Source: Acidimicrobiaceae bacterium | GTDB taxonomy: Bacteria > Actinomycetota > Acidimicrobiia > Acidimicrobiales > Poriferisodalaceae | NCBI GenBank assembly: GCA_002722565.1 | Contig: PBMG01000007.1 | Span: 230,423 to 294,422 of the forward strand | DNA length: 64,000 bases | Direction of reading: 5' to 3' | Shown: in pieces, positions 34,757 to 43,948 of the stretch | Layout of the letters: the number at the start of each line of letters is the position of its first letter | Numbering within the stretch: position 1 is the first letter of the stretch | Translations under genes and position numbers: made by a program | Notes under the pieces: model-generated | Told to the model about the DNA's origin: nothing | The model's database searches: none | What the model saw: the letters and a program-made list of their open reading frames with translations, nothing else

Positions 34757-37700
34757 GTGTTCCTAAAGTCACTCACTATGAAGGGCTTCAAGTCCTTCGC
34801 TGATTCAACAGTGCTGGAATTCGAGCCGGGAGTGACGGTCGTCGTTGGTCCAAACGGCAGTGGTAAATCCAATGTTGTCGATGCGGTGGCATGGGTTCTT
34901 GGCGCACAAGGGCCGAGCACCGTGCGTTCTGGAAAAATGGAAGATGTCGTCTTCGCCGGTACCCCAGATCGCCCTGCATTGGGACGCGCCGAAGTCAGTC
35001 TGGTGATAGATAACAGTTCCGGCTCGTTGCCCATTGAGTTCACGGAGGTCACCGTCACTAGGACTCTCTATCGTTCTGGCGACTCTGAGTACTCGCTAAA
35101 CGGTGTACCGTGCCGCCTGCTCGATATCCAAGAATTACTAAGCGATGCGGGAGTTGGCCGACAGCAACACGTGATCGTTGCTCAAGGGCAGATAGACCAA
35201 GTTCTTAATTCACGACCGGAAGACCGGCGGACGATAGTCGAGGAAGCCGCAGGAATCCTCAAATACCGTCGACGAAAAGAGCGAGCAGAGCGACGTTTAG
35301 CTGCCACGGAAGCCAATATGACGAGGCTTCAAGATCTCCAAAGAGAAGTACGACGCCAGTTGCGCCCGCTTGAAAAACAAGCTGACGCGGCAAAGAGGCA
35401 TGGGACAGTAGCTGAAGAGCTCAGAGCAATTCGGCTGTACCTAACGGGTAAAGAAATTGAAAGTCTCGAGGCAGCCCAATCAGCTGCCAAAGAAAAGACA
35501 CAAGAAACAAATGCAGAACAAGTCAATTTGCGTGGGGAGATAGGTCGACTTGATATTGAAATAAACGCGTCAGAAGCGCAGCTAACATCGGCAGGCAACC
35601 ATGGCATGGACTTGTTGCCGAGAGTGGAGTCCTTGCGCGAAAGGTGCCGAGGGCTGATAGCCCTGGTAGATGAACGCTCTAGAACGACCGAAGGAGATAA
35701 GGGCTCTCTTTTAGCGACCGATGTGGCGCTAACCCTCGAAGCCGAGTCATCAAGATTGTCCGAAGAACTTCTCGATATCGCAAACCGGGGAGAGATTATT
35801 AAACGACAACTATTTGAGCTAGCGGAGGTTGAAGCACAGCTGACAAGCGAAGCCGACTCCTTGGCTATAGACGCTCCGCTTGTCGGGTTTGATGCAGCGA
35901 AAAGAGCGGCCGAAGTTAAAGGTGAATTAGGTCCCTTGCGGCGCGGTTTGGAAAGGCTCACCACAGAACACGACGGCCTAGCAAGCCGTGTTGCACAGCT
36001 GACGTCAGAGATCATCGGTGCGGAACAACACCTTGATGAGTTACAGGGAAGTTTGGCCTCAGCTTCAAGCGTCGAAGCAGTACTAGTTCAAGAAGTGGAT
36101 CAAGCCCAACAGGAAGACGACAACTCGTCGGAAAGTCTGGCCGAAGCCGTTGAGAAGCAACAGTCTGCGACGAAAGATGAACAGAAGTGGTCTGCTCGTA
36201 TCGAGGCCCTTGAATTAGCGGTGGCTACGGTTCGTGAAAGTTCAGGCTTTGAGCGGGTGCAAGAAATCCATGGGGTCTTGGGTGTTCTAGGTGAGTTAAT
36301 TGAGATAGAGCCGGGATGGGAGACTGCAGTCGAAGTTGCCTTAGGGGCGGTTCTCGCATCTGTCGTGGTCGCAGATGTAAAGACAGCGCGACTAGCGGTA
36401 GAACGCCTCGGCGCTTCGGAAGCCAGCGGATCCGTTCTGGCTGTCAACAATTCGTACGTAGTCTCTGAAACTCCACAATCTGAAGATCTTCTGCGGCAAC
36501 ATGTGACGGGCAAAAAAGCAGAACTTGAACCGCTTCTCGATGTATTACTTGCTGATGCAGTATGTGTTCAGGGCGGATGGGCGGAGGCAGTTAGTTTCGC
36601 TGAGCAACACCCGGAACTAATAGTTGTAACTGCGAACGGTGACTGTTTCGGTCCTAATGGTTGGAGCATTGGGATAGGAAGTAATGCCTCAACCCTTAGC
36701 GCCCTAGAAGATGCGCGAGGTGAAGTTCAGCTAGCTGCGGCCCGAAAAGGGGCTGCTGAGATAGAACGAGAGGTGGCAGAGGCTCGACGAGCAGACACGC
36801 GAGCTCGCTTGCTGGAAGCCGTAGCTAAGCTCGAAGCTAACGATGATTTGTTGACGCGTTCGGCTGATGGCATCGACAAGGCTCAGAGACAGCGAAGAGA
36901 CTTGGATTCGGAACGAAAAATACTTGAGACCCGAATAGCTGAGCTAAGCCAGGTTTTACAGCGAGATCAACCCAGAGTTATTGAACTTGAAGAACGTTTG
37001 GTTGAATTAGAGGAAGCCGAGACCATAGAGCGTTCAGCGGCGACTGATGCGCACACTCGCAGGCGAGATTTAGAAGGCCGGATTAGAGCGGCCGCTCAAT
37101 CGCGTGCAGAGTTAGAAGCCAATGAAAATGCTCTCGAAGAACAAAAGAAACGAAGCGAAGATCGACGAAATGAGATCAGCGGCCAACTCGAAGCCAACGA
37201 AGAGGAGGCAACTGGTAAGACAGATCGCCTTAAGCGAGTCGATGAAACTTTGGCGGTCCTCAAGGGTATACGAACGCTACTAGCGCAGCGACTTGTGGCA
37301 CTAGAGCAAGAGGTTGGGGTACTGCGCGACAGGCGCACCGAATTGTCGGCAGAAGTCAAGATGATTGCTGACCGACTCGAAGTTCTGCGTCGCGAGAGAT
37401 CAGCTCTCGAGAAGAGACTGAGTGAGTTACAAGAAGTTCTAGCCTCCAGCGAGATAGCTGAAACTGAGCGGAGATTTAAGGTTGACAACTTGCGAGAGAT
37501 GCTCCGCAATGAACTAAATGCCGATTCGGACGAGGCTCTCGCTGCTCCAGAACCTCAGCTAAGCGATTCAGTTACACCGGCGGCCCGTGTTCGAGAACTC
37601 GAGAGTGACCTTCGCCGAATGGGCCCTATAAATCCACTGGCTCTTCAGGAGTATGACGCACTCAAGGAGCGGCACGATTTCGTTGCAGAACAGTTGGATG

Positions 37701-38215
37701 ATGTCCGCAGCACGCGACGAGAATTGAACAAAGTGATCGCTGCTGTTGATGCCGAAATAGTGGATGTGTTCGAGGCCGCTTATAGGGATGTAGCAGAGAA
37801 TTTCAAACAAATCTTTTCAACACTCTTTCCCGGCGGGGAGGGAAAACTAGCTCTTTCTGAGCCTGATCGGATGCTTGAAACCGGAATCGAACTTGAAGCT
37901 AAGCCGTCCGGAAAGAACGTGCGAAAATTATCGCTGCTCTCTGGAGGGGAACGTTCGTTGACTGCTTTGGCGTTTCTCTTTGCCATCTTTCGCAGTCGCC
38001 CCTCTCCGTTCTACGTCATGGACGAAGTGGAAGCAGCCCTTGACGACATCAATCTGCACCGGTTTCTTGACTTAGTCTCAGAATTCCGCCAAGAGGCGCA
38101 ACTGTTGATCGTTAGTCACCAGAAACGCACTATGGAAGCAGCTGATGTTTTGTATGGAGTGTCTATGGCACCGGGAGGTTCCTCCCGAGTGTTAAGCGAA
38201 AAGGTGGCTTCCTAG
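34757..38215 (+). CDS. smc: Chromosome segregation protein SMC
   Basis: This 1152-residue protein opens VFLKSLTMKGFKSFADSTVL (first residue Met when initiated at GTG 34757), with Walker A VVGPNGSGKSNVVDAVAWVL, two long coiled coils, and a hinge near 500-660 (GFERVQEIHGVLGVLGELIE ... ANGDCFGPNGWSIG). The C-terminal head has LSLLSGGERSLTALAFLFAI then FYVMDEVEAALDDINLHRFL. It folds and segregates the chromosome with ScpAB, which are not in this window. A longer in-frame start at 34715 is unsupported. ftsY follows. Confidence 0.95.
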   Translation: MFLKSLTMKGFKSFADSTVLEFEPGVTVVVGPNGSGKSNVVDAVAWVLGAQGPSTVRSGKMEDVVFAGTPDRPALGRAEVSLVIDNSSGSLPIEFTEVTVTRTLYRSGDSEYSLNGVPCRLLDIQELLSDAGVGRQQHVIVAQGQIDQVLNSRPEDRRTIVEEAAGILKYRRRKERAERRLAATEANMTRLQDLQREVRRQLRPLEKQADAAKRHGTVAEELRAIRLYLTGKEIESLEAAQSAAKEKTQETNAEQVNLRGEIGRLDIEINASEAQLTSAGNHGMDLLPRVESLRERCRGLIALVDERSRTTEGDKGSLLATDVALTLEAESSRLSEELLDIANRGEIIKRQLFELAEVEAQLTSEADSLAIDAPLVGFDAAKRAAEVKGELGPLRRGLERLTTEHDGLASRVAQLTSEIIGAEQHLDELQGSLASASSVEAVLVQEVDQAQQEDDNSSESLAEAVEKQQSATKDEQKWSARIEALELAVATVRESSGFERVQEIHGVLGVLGELIEIEPGWETAVEVALGAVLASVVVADVKTARLAVERLGASEASGSVLAVNNSYVVSETPQSEDLLRQHVTGKKAELEPLLDVLLADAVCVQGGWAEAVSFAEQHPELIVVTANGDCFGPNGWSIGIGSNASTLSALEDARGEVQLAAARKGAAEIEREVAEARRADTRARLLEAVAKLEANDDLLTRSADGIDKAQRQRRDLDSERKILETRIAELSQVLQRDQPRVIELEERLVELEEAETIERSAATDAHTRRRDLEGRIRAAAQSRAELEANENALEEQKKRSEDRRNEISGQLEANEEEATGKTDRLKRVDETLAVLKGIRTLLAQRLVALEQEVGVLRDRRTELSAEVKMIADRLEVLRRERSALEKRLSELQEVLASSEIAETERRFKVDNLREMLRNELNADSDEALAAPEPQLSDSVTPAARVRELESDLRRMGPINPLALQEYDALKERHDFVAEQLDDVRSTRRELNKVIAAVDAEIVDVFEAAYRDVAENFKQIFSTLFPGGEGKLALSEPDRMLETGIELEAKPSGKNVRKLSLLSGGERSLTALAFLFAIFRSRPSPFYVMDEVEAALDDINLHRFLDLVSEFRQEAQLLIVSHQKRTMEAADVLYGVSMAPGGSSRVLSEKVAS

Positions 38216-38262
38216 CTACGAAGTCAACGAAGACGAAAATTGTTTTGTAGTTTTCATTAACC

Positions 38263-39381
38263 GTGAATACGTCTCTACTAATAGTTGCCTTTCTGGTGCT
38301 AATGCTGTCACTAGCTGTTTTGCCGTGGGTCCACCGCGCTTGGACAAAGCGACGAACTGATAAGAAAGCCACTGAGGTTGGACGTGAGATAGAAGAAGAT
38401 TCTATTTCGACTGACACGAGCGACGATGCTCAACTCTCTGGCTCAGAAGAAATACGAGATCGGGAGGAAGCACCGCCCGTTGCCTCAATGCGAGACAAGC
38501 TGTCGAAAGCACGAGCAGCTATCTCAGACCGCTTAAAGGGGATAGAAGGCGGCTCAATTAGTTCTTCAATGTGGGAAGAACTTGAAGAGTTGTTGATATT
38601 GGCTGACGTCGGAGTGGAAACCACTCTTGACGCGGTGAACAGACTTCGCGAGACGGCGCGGCTAGAGAAACTGGAAACGGGAATTGAGTTGCTTGGCGCG
38701 TTGAAGAGGCAAATGGAAGAGGACCTTTCGTGTGAAAGAGAATTGTCAGTAAGCGTCTCGGAAGGGTCTGTGCCGGTATGGCTGTTCGTCGGGGTTAATG
38801 GTGTGGGTAAGACGACATCGATTGGCAAAGTTGCCCGGAGATTAACTGACGAAGGTTTAGATGTTCTTCTGGCAGCTGGCGACACGTTCCGAGCTGCAGC
38901 AGCTGAACAACTTGAAAAATGGGCACGGCTTTGCGACGCAGATTTTGTGCGCGGCAGCGAAGGAGCGGACCCGAGCTCGGTGATTTTTGACTCAGTCGAG
39001 GCTGCAAAAGCTCGAGAGATCGACGTTGTCCTTGCGGATACGGCTGGCCGGCTCCACAACAAAGTGAATTTGATGGAGGAACTAGCCAAAGTGCGAAGGG
39101 TCGCAGATCGTGCGTCAGGGCAAGTTTGCGAAGTCTTGTTAGTGATCGACGCCACGACTGGTCAGAACGGCCTGAGCCAAGCCCAAGAATTTGCTGAGAC
39201 CGCAGGTGTCACTGGAATCGTACTAACCAAACTTGACGGCTCGGCGAAGGGCGGCATTGTCTTTGCCGTTGAAAAGGAACTCGGCTTGCCAGTCAAGTTG
39301 GTGGGCTTAGGAGAAGGGGATCGTGATCTAGTTGATTTCGATCCCCAGCAATTTGTAGAAGCAATGTTTGGTGATGATTAG
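38263..39381 (+). CDS. ftsY: Signal recognition particle receptor FtsY
   Basis: This 372-residue protein has one N-terminal transmembrane helix (about 3-22, TSLLIVAFLVLMLSLAVLPW), an acidic linker, then the NG domain: GVNGVGKTTSIGKVARRL, AAGDTFRAAAAEQLEKWARL, VLADTAGRLHNKVNLMEELA, ATTGQNGLSQAQEFAE and LTKLDGSAKGGIVFAV. It docks ribosome-nascent chains delivered by Ffh at the membrane. GTG start. Such an N-terminal membrane anchor is typical of actinobacterial FtsY. Confidence 0.94.
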   Translation: MNTSLLIVAFLVLMLSLAVLPWVHRAWTKRRTDKKATEVGREIEEDSISTDTSDDAQLSGSEEIRDREEAPPVASMRDKLSKARAAISDRLKGIEGGSISSSMWEELEELLILADVGVETTLDAVNRLRETARLEKLETGIELLGALKRQMEEDLSCERELSVSVSEGSVPVWLFVGVNGVGKTTSIGKVARRLTDEGLDVLLAAGDTFRAAAAEQLEKWARLCDADFVRGSEGADPSSVIFDSVEAAKAREIDVVLADTAGRLHNKVNLMEELAKVRRVADRASGQVCEVLLVIDATTGQNGLSQAQEFAETAGVTGIVLTKLDGSAKGGIVFAVEKELGLPVKLVGLGEGDRDLVDFDPQQFVEAMFGDD

Positions 39382-39429
39382 AAACTCCTCTCTGCCCAAC
39401 AAAATAGGTCAGGTAACCTAACCACCTCT

Positions 39430-40869
39430 ATGTTTGACTCACTGACGGACCGTTTCGACGGAATTCTCGGCCGACTGAAAGGTAAGGGCCGGCTTAGCAA
39501 TGACGACGTTGCCGAAGCCATGCGCGAAATCCGTTTGGCTTTGTTAGAGGCTGACGTGCACTTCAATGTCGTAAAACAGTTTGTGGAGCGCACCCAAAAG
39601 CGTTGTCTCGAAGCTGAGGTAGCCCAGAGCCTGACTCCAGGCCAACAGGTCGTAAAGATTGTAAACGAAGAACTGACGACGATTTTGGGTGGCGAGTCAT
39701 TCCAACTTACTTATTCACAGAAGCCGCCGACTGTTGTTCTCATGGCAGGGTTGCAGGGTTCAGGAAAGACCACCTCATCAGCGAAGTTGGCTCGATGGCT
39801 AAAATCTCAGGGCAGAAACCCGCTGTTAGTTGGAGCAGATCTGCAGCGCCCGGCTGCTGTGGAACAGTTGCAAACGTTGGCGCGACAAATTGATGTTCCT
39901 GTTTTCAGCTCCCCTACAGACCCGGTTGACACGGCAACACAAGCACTACAAGAGGCCCAAGCGACAGGGCGCGATGTTTTAATCGTCGATACAGCGGGCC
40001 GGGTAACGGTCGATAGTTCCCTAATGGATGAGATCGCGCAGATTTCTGATGCGGTTGAACCCGATCACACCTTCCTCGTTGTAGACGCCATGACAGGGCA
40101 AGACGCGGTGAATACAGCCGAAGCGTTTCACGCGACGTTGGAGTTGGATGGAGTCATCCTCACGAAGCTAGATGGTGATGCGCGTGGCGGAGCTGCTCTT
40201 TCGGTCAAGCAAGTAGTCGGTCGACCCATAGCTTTCGCTTCAACCGGCGAGAGGCTTGAAGATTTTGATCAATTCCATCCTGATCGGATGGCCGAACGCA
40301 TACTCGGAATGGGTGATGTTCTAACCCTCATTGAAAAGGCTGAAGAAGTATTTGAACAAGAAGCCGCGGAAGAAGCAGCCCAGAGGCTTTTAGAAGGAAC
40401 ATTTACGCTCGATGATTTTGTCGATCAACTGCGTCAAGTGCGTCAGATGGGAAATCTCTCAAGCATTATGTCGATGATGCCTGGGGTTCCTAAAGAGATG
40501 AAGGACGCGAACATCGATGAGCGGGAAATTGACCGGGTCGAAGCAATCGTTCTTTCGATGACTCCAGATGAGCGTAATAATCCAGATGTCGTGGATGGAT
40601 CCCGCCGAGCGAGAATAGCTAGTGGTAGCGGTACCACCACGACTCAAGTAAGCAACTTGCTCAAACAGTTCAAAGAGATGCGAAAAGCGATGAAAGGTAT
40701 GGCTGGCCTGGGTCCAAAGGCTAAATCGCGCAAATCGAAGAACAAAAAAACCAAGAAAGGGAAAAATAGACCTTCAAAAGGCGGAAATAGCAGAGTTCAA
40801 CCTAAAGGTGAACCCGACATCCCGAAGCTTGATATAGGCGATTTGGACCTTACTTTACCAGGCCAGTGA
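39430..40869 (+). CDS. ffh: Signal recognition particle protein Ffh
   Basis: Of 479 residues, the N domain starts MFDSLTDRFDGILGRLKGKG. The G domain has MAGLQGSGKTTSSAKLARWL, GADLQRPAAVEQLQTLARQI, VDTAGRVTVDSSLMDEI and TKLDGDARGGAALSVKQ. The methionine-rich M domain covers about 300-430 with FVDQLRQVRQMGNLSSIMSM and RRARIASGSGTTTTQVSNLL, the SRP-RNA-binding segment. The C-terminus is lysine-rich. It binds signal sequences and the 4.5S RNA, whose gene is not seen here. Directly follows ftsY. Confidence 0.95.
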   Translation: MFDSLTDRFDGILGRLKGKGRLSNDDVAEAMREIRLALLEADVHFNVVKQFVERTQKRCLEAEVAQSLTPGQQVVKIVNEELTTILGGESFQLTYSQKPPTVVLMAGLQGSGKTTSSAKLARWLKSQGRNPLLVGADLQRPAAVEQLQTLARQIDVPVFSSPTDPVDTATQALQEAQATGRDVLIVDTAGRVTVDSSLMDEIAQISDAVEPDHTFLVVDAMTGQDAVNTAEAFHATLELDGVILTKLDGDARGGAALSVKQVVGRPIAFASTGERLEDFDQFHPDRMAERILGMGDVLTLIEKAEEVFEQEAAEEAAQRLLEGTFTLDDFVDQLRQVRQMGNLSSIMSMMPGVPKEMKDANIDEREIDRVEAIVLSMTPDERNNPDVVDGSRRARIASGSGTTTTQVSNLLKQFKEMRKAMKGMAGLGPKAKSRKSKNKKTKKGKNRPSKGGNSRVQPKGEPDIPKLDIGDLDLTLPGQ

Positions 40870-41030
40870 AATGTCCTTGTCTGTGAGCGTGTCCGTTCGG
40901 TCTGCAGACAGGTAGGCTTTCCTACTGGCTTAAAGCAATGCCTTTTCTTGCCGCTCCACCGACCTTCGGGCCGGCGACGCCGAGTGGTGAATAAGTTCGA
41001 CAAGATGACCCCGGAGAGACCTGAATAACT

Positions 41031-41513
41031 ATGGCCGTACGACTGCGCCTGATGCGCATGGGCAAAAAAAAGCAACCGACGTATCGAGTTGTGGCAGCTG
41101 ATAGTAGATCGCCACGAAACGGACGTTTCATAGAAATTATTGGCACCTATCAGCCCCGCTTGGAGCCATCTGTGGTCCAGATTGATAATGAACGGGCTGT
41201 TCATTGGCTTCAAAACGGTGCACAGCCGAGTGACACTGTTGAAAAGCTCCTGAAAATTTCGGGTGCGTGGGCTGACTTCAAAGGCGAGCAATTCACTCCT
41301 CCGACACCACCTGCTCCGAAGCAGAAGTCTTCCTTGAAGAAGTCAGAACCTAGTGGCCCAGCTGACGAGTCTAATGATGCCGATGAGGCTGAGGCCCAGG
41401 ACACTAGCGCAGATGAAAATGCGCAAGACGAGGTCGCTGTCGTCGAAGATGACCAACCTGCAGAAGCTGAAGATGAAGCAACATCTGAGGGCGACGATGA
41501 GGAGCAGTCATGA
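41031..41513 (+). CDS. rpsP: 30S ribosomal protein S16 with long acidic tail
   Basis: The first ~85 residues are S16: [20 protein letters not shown], then [20 protein letters not shown] and [20 protein letters not shown]. Residues ~95-160 are an extra tail dominated by Glu, Asp and Ala, absent from typical S16 (about 80-90 residues). The tail is probably disordered. The ATG follows GGAGAGACC. It heads the conserved rpsP-khpA-rimM-trmD-rplS unit, and its stop overlaps khpA (ATGA). Confidence 0.93.
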   Translation: MAVRLRLMRMGKKKQPTYRVVAADSRSPRNGRFIEIIGTYQPRLEPSVVQIDNERAVHWLQNGAQPSDTVEKLLKISGAWADFKGEQFTPPTPPAPKQKSSLKKSEPSGPADESNDADEAEAQDTSADENAQDEVAVVEDDQPAEAEDEATSEGDDEEQS

Positions 41514-41764
41514 GTGAACAAGAAGGGACCACCGCTGAAGAGGTGCTTCTCTATCTGATTGCCCAACTGGTTGAACACCCTGACCAGGTTGAGCTAGAGA
41601 TCGAAGAGAGTGACACGAAGATTAGCCTCATGGCCAAAGTTAGTTCTGAGGATATTGGCCGAGTCATTGGCAAACGTGGTCGTGTCGCTAACTCAATTCG
41701 CACCTTGGTTCGAGCAGCAGCGGTCAAGGATGGGGTTGATGTTGAGGTTGACTTCAGCGACTGA
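41510..41764 (+). CDS. khpA: KH-domain RNA-binding protein KhpA
   Basis: This 84-residue protein is a single KH domain: [20 protein letters not shown] carries the GxxG loop (GKRG), followed by [19 protein letters not shown]. KhpA pairs with KhpB to bind RNA and affects cell-envelope growth in other bacteria. It overlaps rpsP by four bases and precedes rimM, the standard location. Confidence 0.93.
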   Translation: MSEQEGTTAEEVLLYLIAQLVEHPDQVELEIEESDTKISLMAKVSSEDIGRVIGKRGRVANSIRTLVRAAAVKDGVDVEVDFSD

Positions 41765-41795
41765 GGCTGGATTCGGCTAGCTAGCGAACCAAGCA

Positions 41796-42272
41796 ATGTT
41801 TGACGCTGAACAACTACTTGAGATCGGAAATATAGGTCGGGCCCACGGAACGAGGGGCGAGGTGGTTGTCCGGCTTGTTACCAATCGGCTTGAGCGACTT
41901 GATCCAGGGAGCAGATTGAGTACCGGTTCAGGGGAGTTGGTGGTGGAAGCGACGCGCCCGCACCAAGATCGCTGGTTAGTGCGGTTCGAAGGCATCAAGA
42001 ACAGAACCGAAGCAGAGAAGTTACGTGGTTTGGTTCTGAGCGCCGCCCCTCTGGAAGCACCCGATGTCCTATGGGTTCACGAACTTATTGGATCGACTGT
42101 TCGGGAAGTCGATGGAACCAATCGGGGAAGAGTGGAAGCAGTTATCGCCAACCCTGCTTCCGACCTTCTTGAACTTGATACGGGCCACCTGATACCGCTT
42201 ACTTTCGTGACTAAATTTGAAGCATCAGTCGTTACGGTGGATGGGCCTGATGGTCTGTTTGATTTGGGTTGA
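41796..42272 (+). CDS. rimM: Ribosome maturation factor RimM
   Basis: This 158-residue protein begins with a RimM N domain: IGNIGRAHGTRGEVVVRLVT and WLVRFEGIKNRTEAEKLRGL. The C-terminal PRC barrel is VLWVHELIGSTVREVDGTNR and LIPLTFVTKFEASVVTVDG. It assists S19/30S head assembly. ATG start; the stop precedes the trmD start by four bases. Slightly shorter than the usual ~170. Confidence 0.93.
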   Translation: MFDAEQLLEIGNIGRAHGTRGEVVVRLVTNRLERLDPGSRLSTGSGELVVEATRPHQDRWLVRFEGIKNRTEAEKLRGLVLSAAPLEAPDVLWVHELIGSTVREVDGTNRGRVEAVIANPASDLLELDTGHLIPLTFVTKFEASVVTVDGPDGLFDLG

Positions 42273-42276
42273 TGAG

Positions 42277-43020
42277 ATGCGCATAGATGTTTTTACAATC
42301 TTTCCCGAGGCTGTCGGTGAAATGACGACGCTTAGTGTCTTGGGGAGAGGCCAACAAAATGGCCTGCTTGACTTGCGCGTACATGATCTAAGAATGACGG
42401 CGACGGACGCCCACAAGACCGTTGATGACAAACCGTTCGGCGGAGGAGCTGGAATGGTGTTGAAACCTGAACCGGTTTTTGGTGCTGTGGAAGCAAGCAA
42501 CCCTCCTAAACCTTTGATATTGCTCGACCCGGGAGGTGAACGATTCGATCAGAAAAAGGCTGCTGAGTTGGCAGACTTAGATGGTTTTTCGCTCTTATGC
42601 GGACGATATGAAGGAGTTGACGAACGAATCAGAAACAGCCTTGTTGATGAACAACTGTCCATAGGCGATTTCATTCTTGCTGGAGGTGAATTCGCGGCGA
42701 TGGTGGTGATTGAAACGGTGGCCAGGCTTGTGCCAGGAGTTCTCGGTAATCAGTCTTCAAGCACTGAAGAGAGTTTTGATGACGACTTGCTTGAATACCC
42801 GCAATGGACCCGACCTTCTGATTTTCGTGGCTTGAAAGTTCCTGAAATCCTGGTTAGCGGTGATCATGTTCGTGTCGAAAAATGGCGACTAGCTATGGCG
42901 ATAGTGCGAACCTCAGAGCTCCGACCTGACCTCTTGGAACGTCGTGGAGTCTCTAAAGAAGAGTTGGCGGTGCTTGACGAGTTCGAGATAAGCATCCACG
43001 ACCGCTTCGTTTCGGAGTAA
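42277..43020 (+). CDS. trmD: tRNA (guanine37-N1)-methyltransferase TrmD
   Basis: The start at 42277 gives MRIDVFTIFPEAVGEMTTLS, the family's usual opening; an ATG 60 bases upstream lies inside rimM and is unsupported. Signatures are DDKPFGGGAGMVLKPEPVFG, LLCGRYEGVDERIRNSLVDE and LSIGDFILAGGEFAAMVVIE, the knotted SAM-binding SPOUT fold, then LLEYPQWTRPSDFRG. It methylates G37 next to the anticodon and prevents +1 frameshifting. 247 residues. Confidence 0.95.
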   Translation: MRIDVFTIFPEAVGEMTTLSVLGRGQQNGLLDLRVHDLRMTATDAHKTVDDKPFGGGAGMVLKPEPVFGAVEASNPPKPLILLDPGGERFDQKKAAELADLDGFSLLCGRYEGVDERIRNSLVDEQLSIGDFILAGGEFAAMVVIETVARLVPGVLGNQSSSTEESFDDDLLEYPQWTRPSDFRGLKVPEILVSGDHVRVEKWRLAMAIVRTSELRPDLLERRGVSKEELAVLDEFEISIHDRFVSE

Positions 43021-43144
43021 CAGACCGCTAGCATGATGGTTCGTTCTCATTGAGATAGCTGGAGTTATTGCCTGAGGGTGAATCGCAGTACCACCCCTTC
43101 GTCGTTCCTACATTAGGGAACCCCACACTAGGAGCAAGTGCGCT

Positions 43145-43489
43145 ATGCACAGCACCGATATCGTTGATCAAGTACAACTAAGAACTGACCATCCTGAATT
43201 CGGTCCGGGCGACACGGTGAAAGTCCATGTTCGAGTAGTCGAAGGCAACCGTGAAAGAACACAGCTGTTTGAGGGCTATGTAATAGCTCGCAAGGGATCT
43301 GGAATTAGAGAATCTTTCACTGTTCGCAAACTGAGCTTTGGTGTTGGAGTCGAACGAACATTCCCTCTGCACGCGCCAACGGTTGCCAAGATAGAACGTG
43401 TTGCAGTCGGTGACGTTCGTCGGTCGAAGCTGTATTACTTGCGCGATCGCATTGGCAAAGCAGCTCGAGTCAAGGAAAAGCGTTACTAA
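43145..43489 (+). CDS. rplS: 50S ribosomal protein L19
   Basis: This 114-residue protein contains [20 protein letters not shown] and [40 protein letters not shown] and [20 protein letters not shown], the full L19 pattern. It lies at the 30S/50S interface. ATG with TAGGAG ten bases upstream. A 124-base gap after trmD may hold a leader. The lepB and rnhB genes that often follow rplS are not here. Confidence 0.95.
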   Translation: MHSTDIVDQVQLRTDHPEFGPGDTVKVHVRVVEGNRERTQLFEGYVIARKGSGIRESFTVRKLSFGVGVERTFPLHAPTVAKIERVAVGDVRRSKLYYLRDRIGKAARVKEKRY

Positions 43490-43514
43490 TTTCTGGTCTG
43501 TTTCTCTAAAAAGT

Positions 43515-43724
43515 TTAGCCCCGAGGCATCCGTCGATGGCGTGCCTGCCAGCAGCCGTAATGCCAGTGGCGTCTTAGATCTGGTGCGTCTGACGGGACTG
43601 CAACCATATGGCCTAAACCAGGAGGAATGTCGCGGTTGCAACCTGGGCATAGATAAGTTTTCGTCGCCTGATAAGGCTGAATTCGTCGAACCTCATAACC
43701 ATCCTCAGGCACTAAATCAAACAC
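43515..43724 (-). CDS. Small Cys/His zinc-finger-like protein, actinobacterial conserved
   Basis: This 69-residue protein contains QATKTYLCPGCNRDIPPGLG and DLRRHWHYGCWQARHRRMPR. The CPGC pair and HWHYGC form a likely zinc site. The pattern KTYxCPGCxxxIPPGxxHxV with RRHWHxxCWxxR is one I recognise from small actinobacterial proteins often labelled ATP/GTP-binding without proof. GTG start at 43724, five bases after AGGAG. It follows the 36-residue membrane protein by eight bases, so they form a two-gene unit. Confidence 0.75.
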   Translation of the reverse strand: MFDLVPEDGYEVRRIQPYQATKTYLCPGCNRDIPPGLGHMVAVPSDAPDLRRHWHYGCWQARHRRMPRG

Positions 43725-43732
43725 TCAGACTC

Positions 43733-43843
43733 CTATCCCCAAAGGCCCCAAATAACAAGACCGACAGCAATGAGAGATGCGCTCACTACCAGTAGATAGT
43801 CCAGAGGCGTGGCGTTGTGTTTGCGGTAAGGGTTGTAACCCAT
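43733..43843 (-). CDS. 36-residue single-span membrane protein
   Basis: The minus strand from ATG 43841-43843 to TAG 43733-43735 encodes MGYNPYRKHNATPLDYLLVV and a hydrophobic remainder (SASLIAVGLVIWGLWG). A short basic N-terminus precedes one membrane helix (about 15-36). The stop codon overlaps the AGGAG ribosome site of the next small gene, strong support for a real coupled gene. Function unknown. Confidence 0.65.
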   Translation of the reverse strand: MGYNPYRKHNATPLDYLLVVSASLIAVGLVIWGLWG

Positions 43844-43948
43844 ATTGGCAGTATGCACCTATAAATCGCCCAATTCGGTGAAATCACTAGCTACCGCGAA
43901 GCAAGTTTCTGTTTCTGGCCCCAAACGAAGTTGTGGGGAGTGTGGTCT

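Noticed and set aside
35329-36015. Reverse 228-residue frame inside smc
   Set aside because: Serine/arginine-rich mirror of the SMC coiled coil; such shadows are expected opposite Glu/Ala/Leu-rich coding sequence.
38430-39155. Reverse 241-residue frame inside ftsY
   Set aside because: Antisense to conserved GTPase motifs of FtsY.
40960-40990. GC-rich partial inverted repeat before rpsP (CCGACCTTCGGGCCGG)
   Set aside because: Arms mismatch and no T-run follows; too weak to call a terminator.
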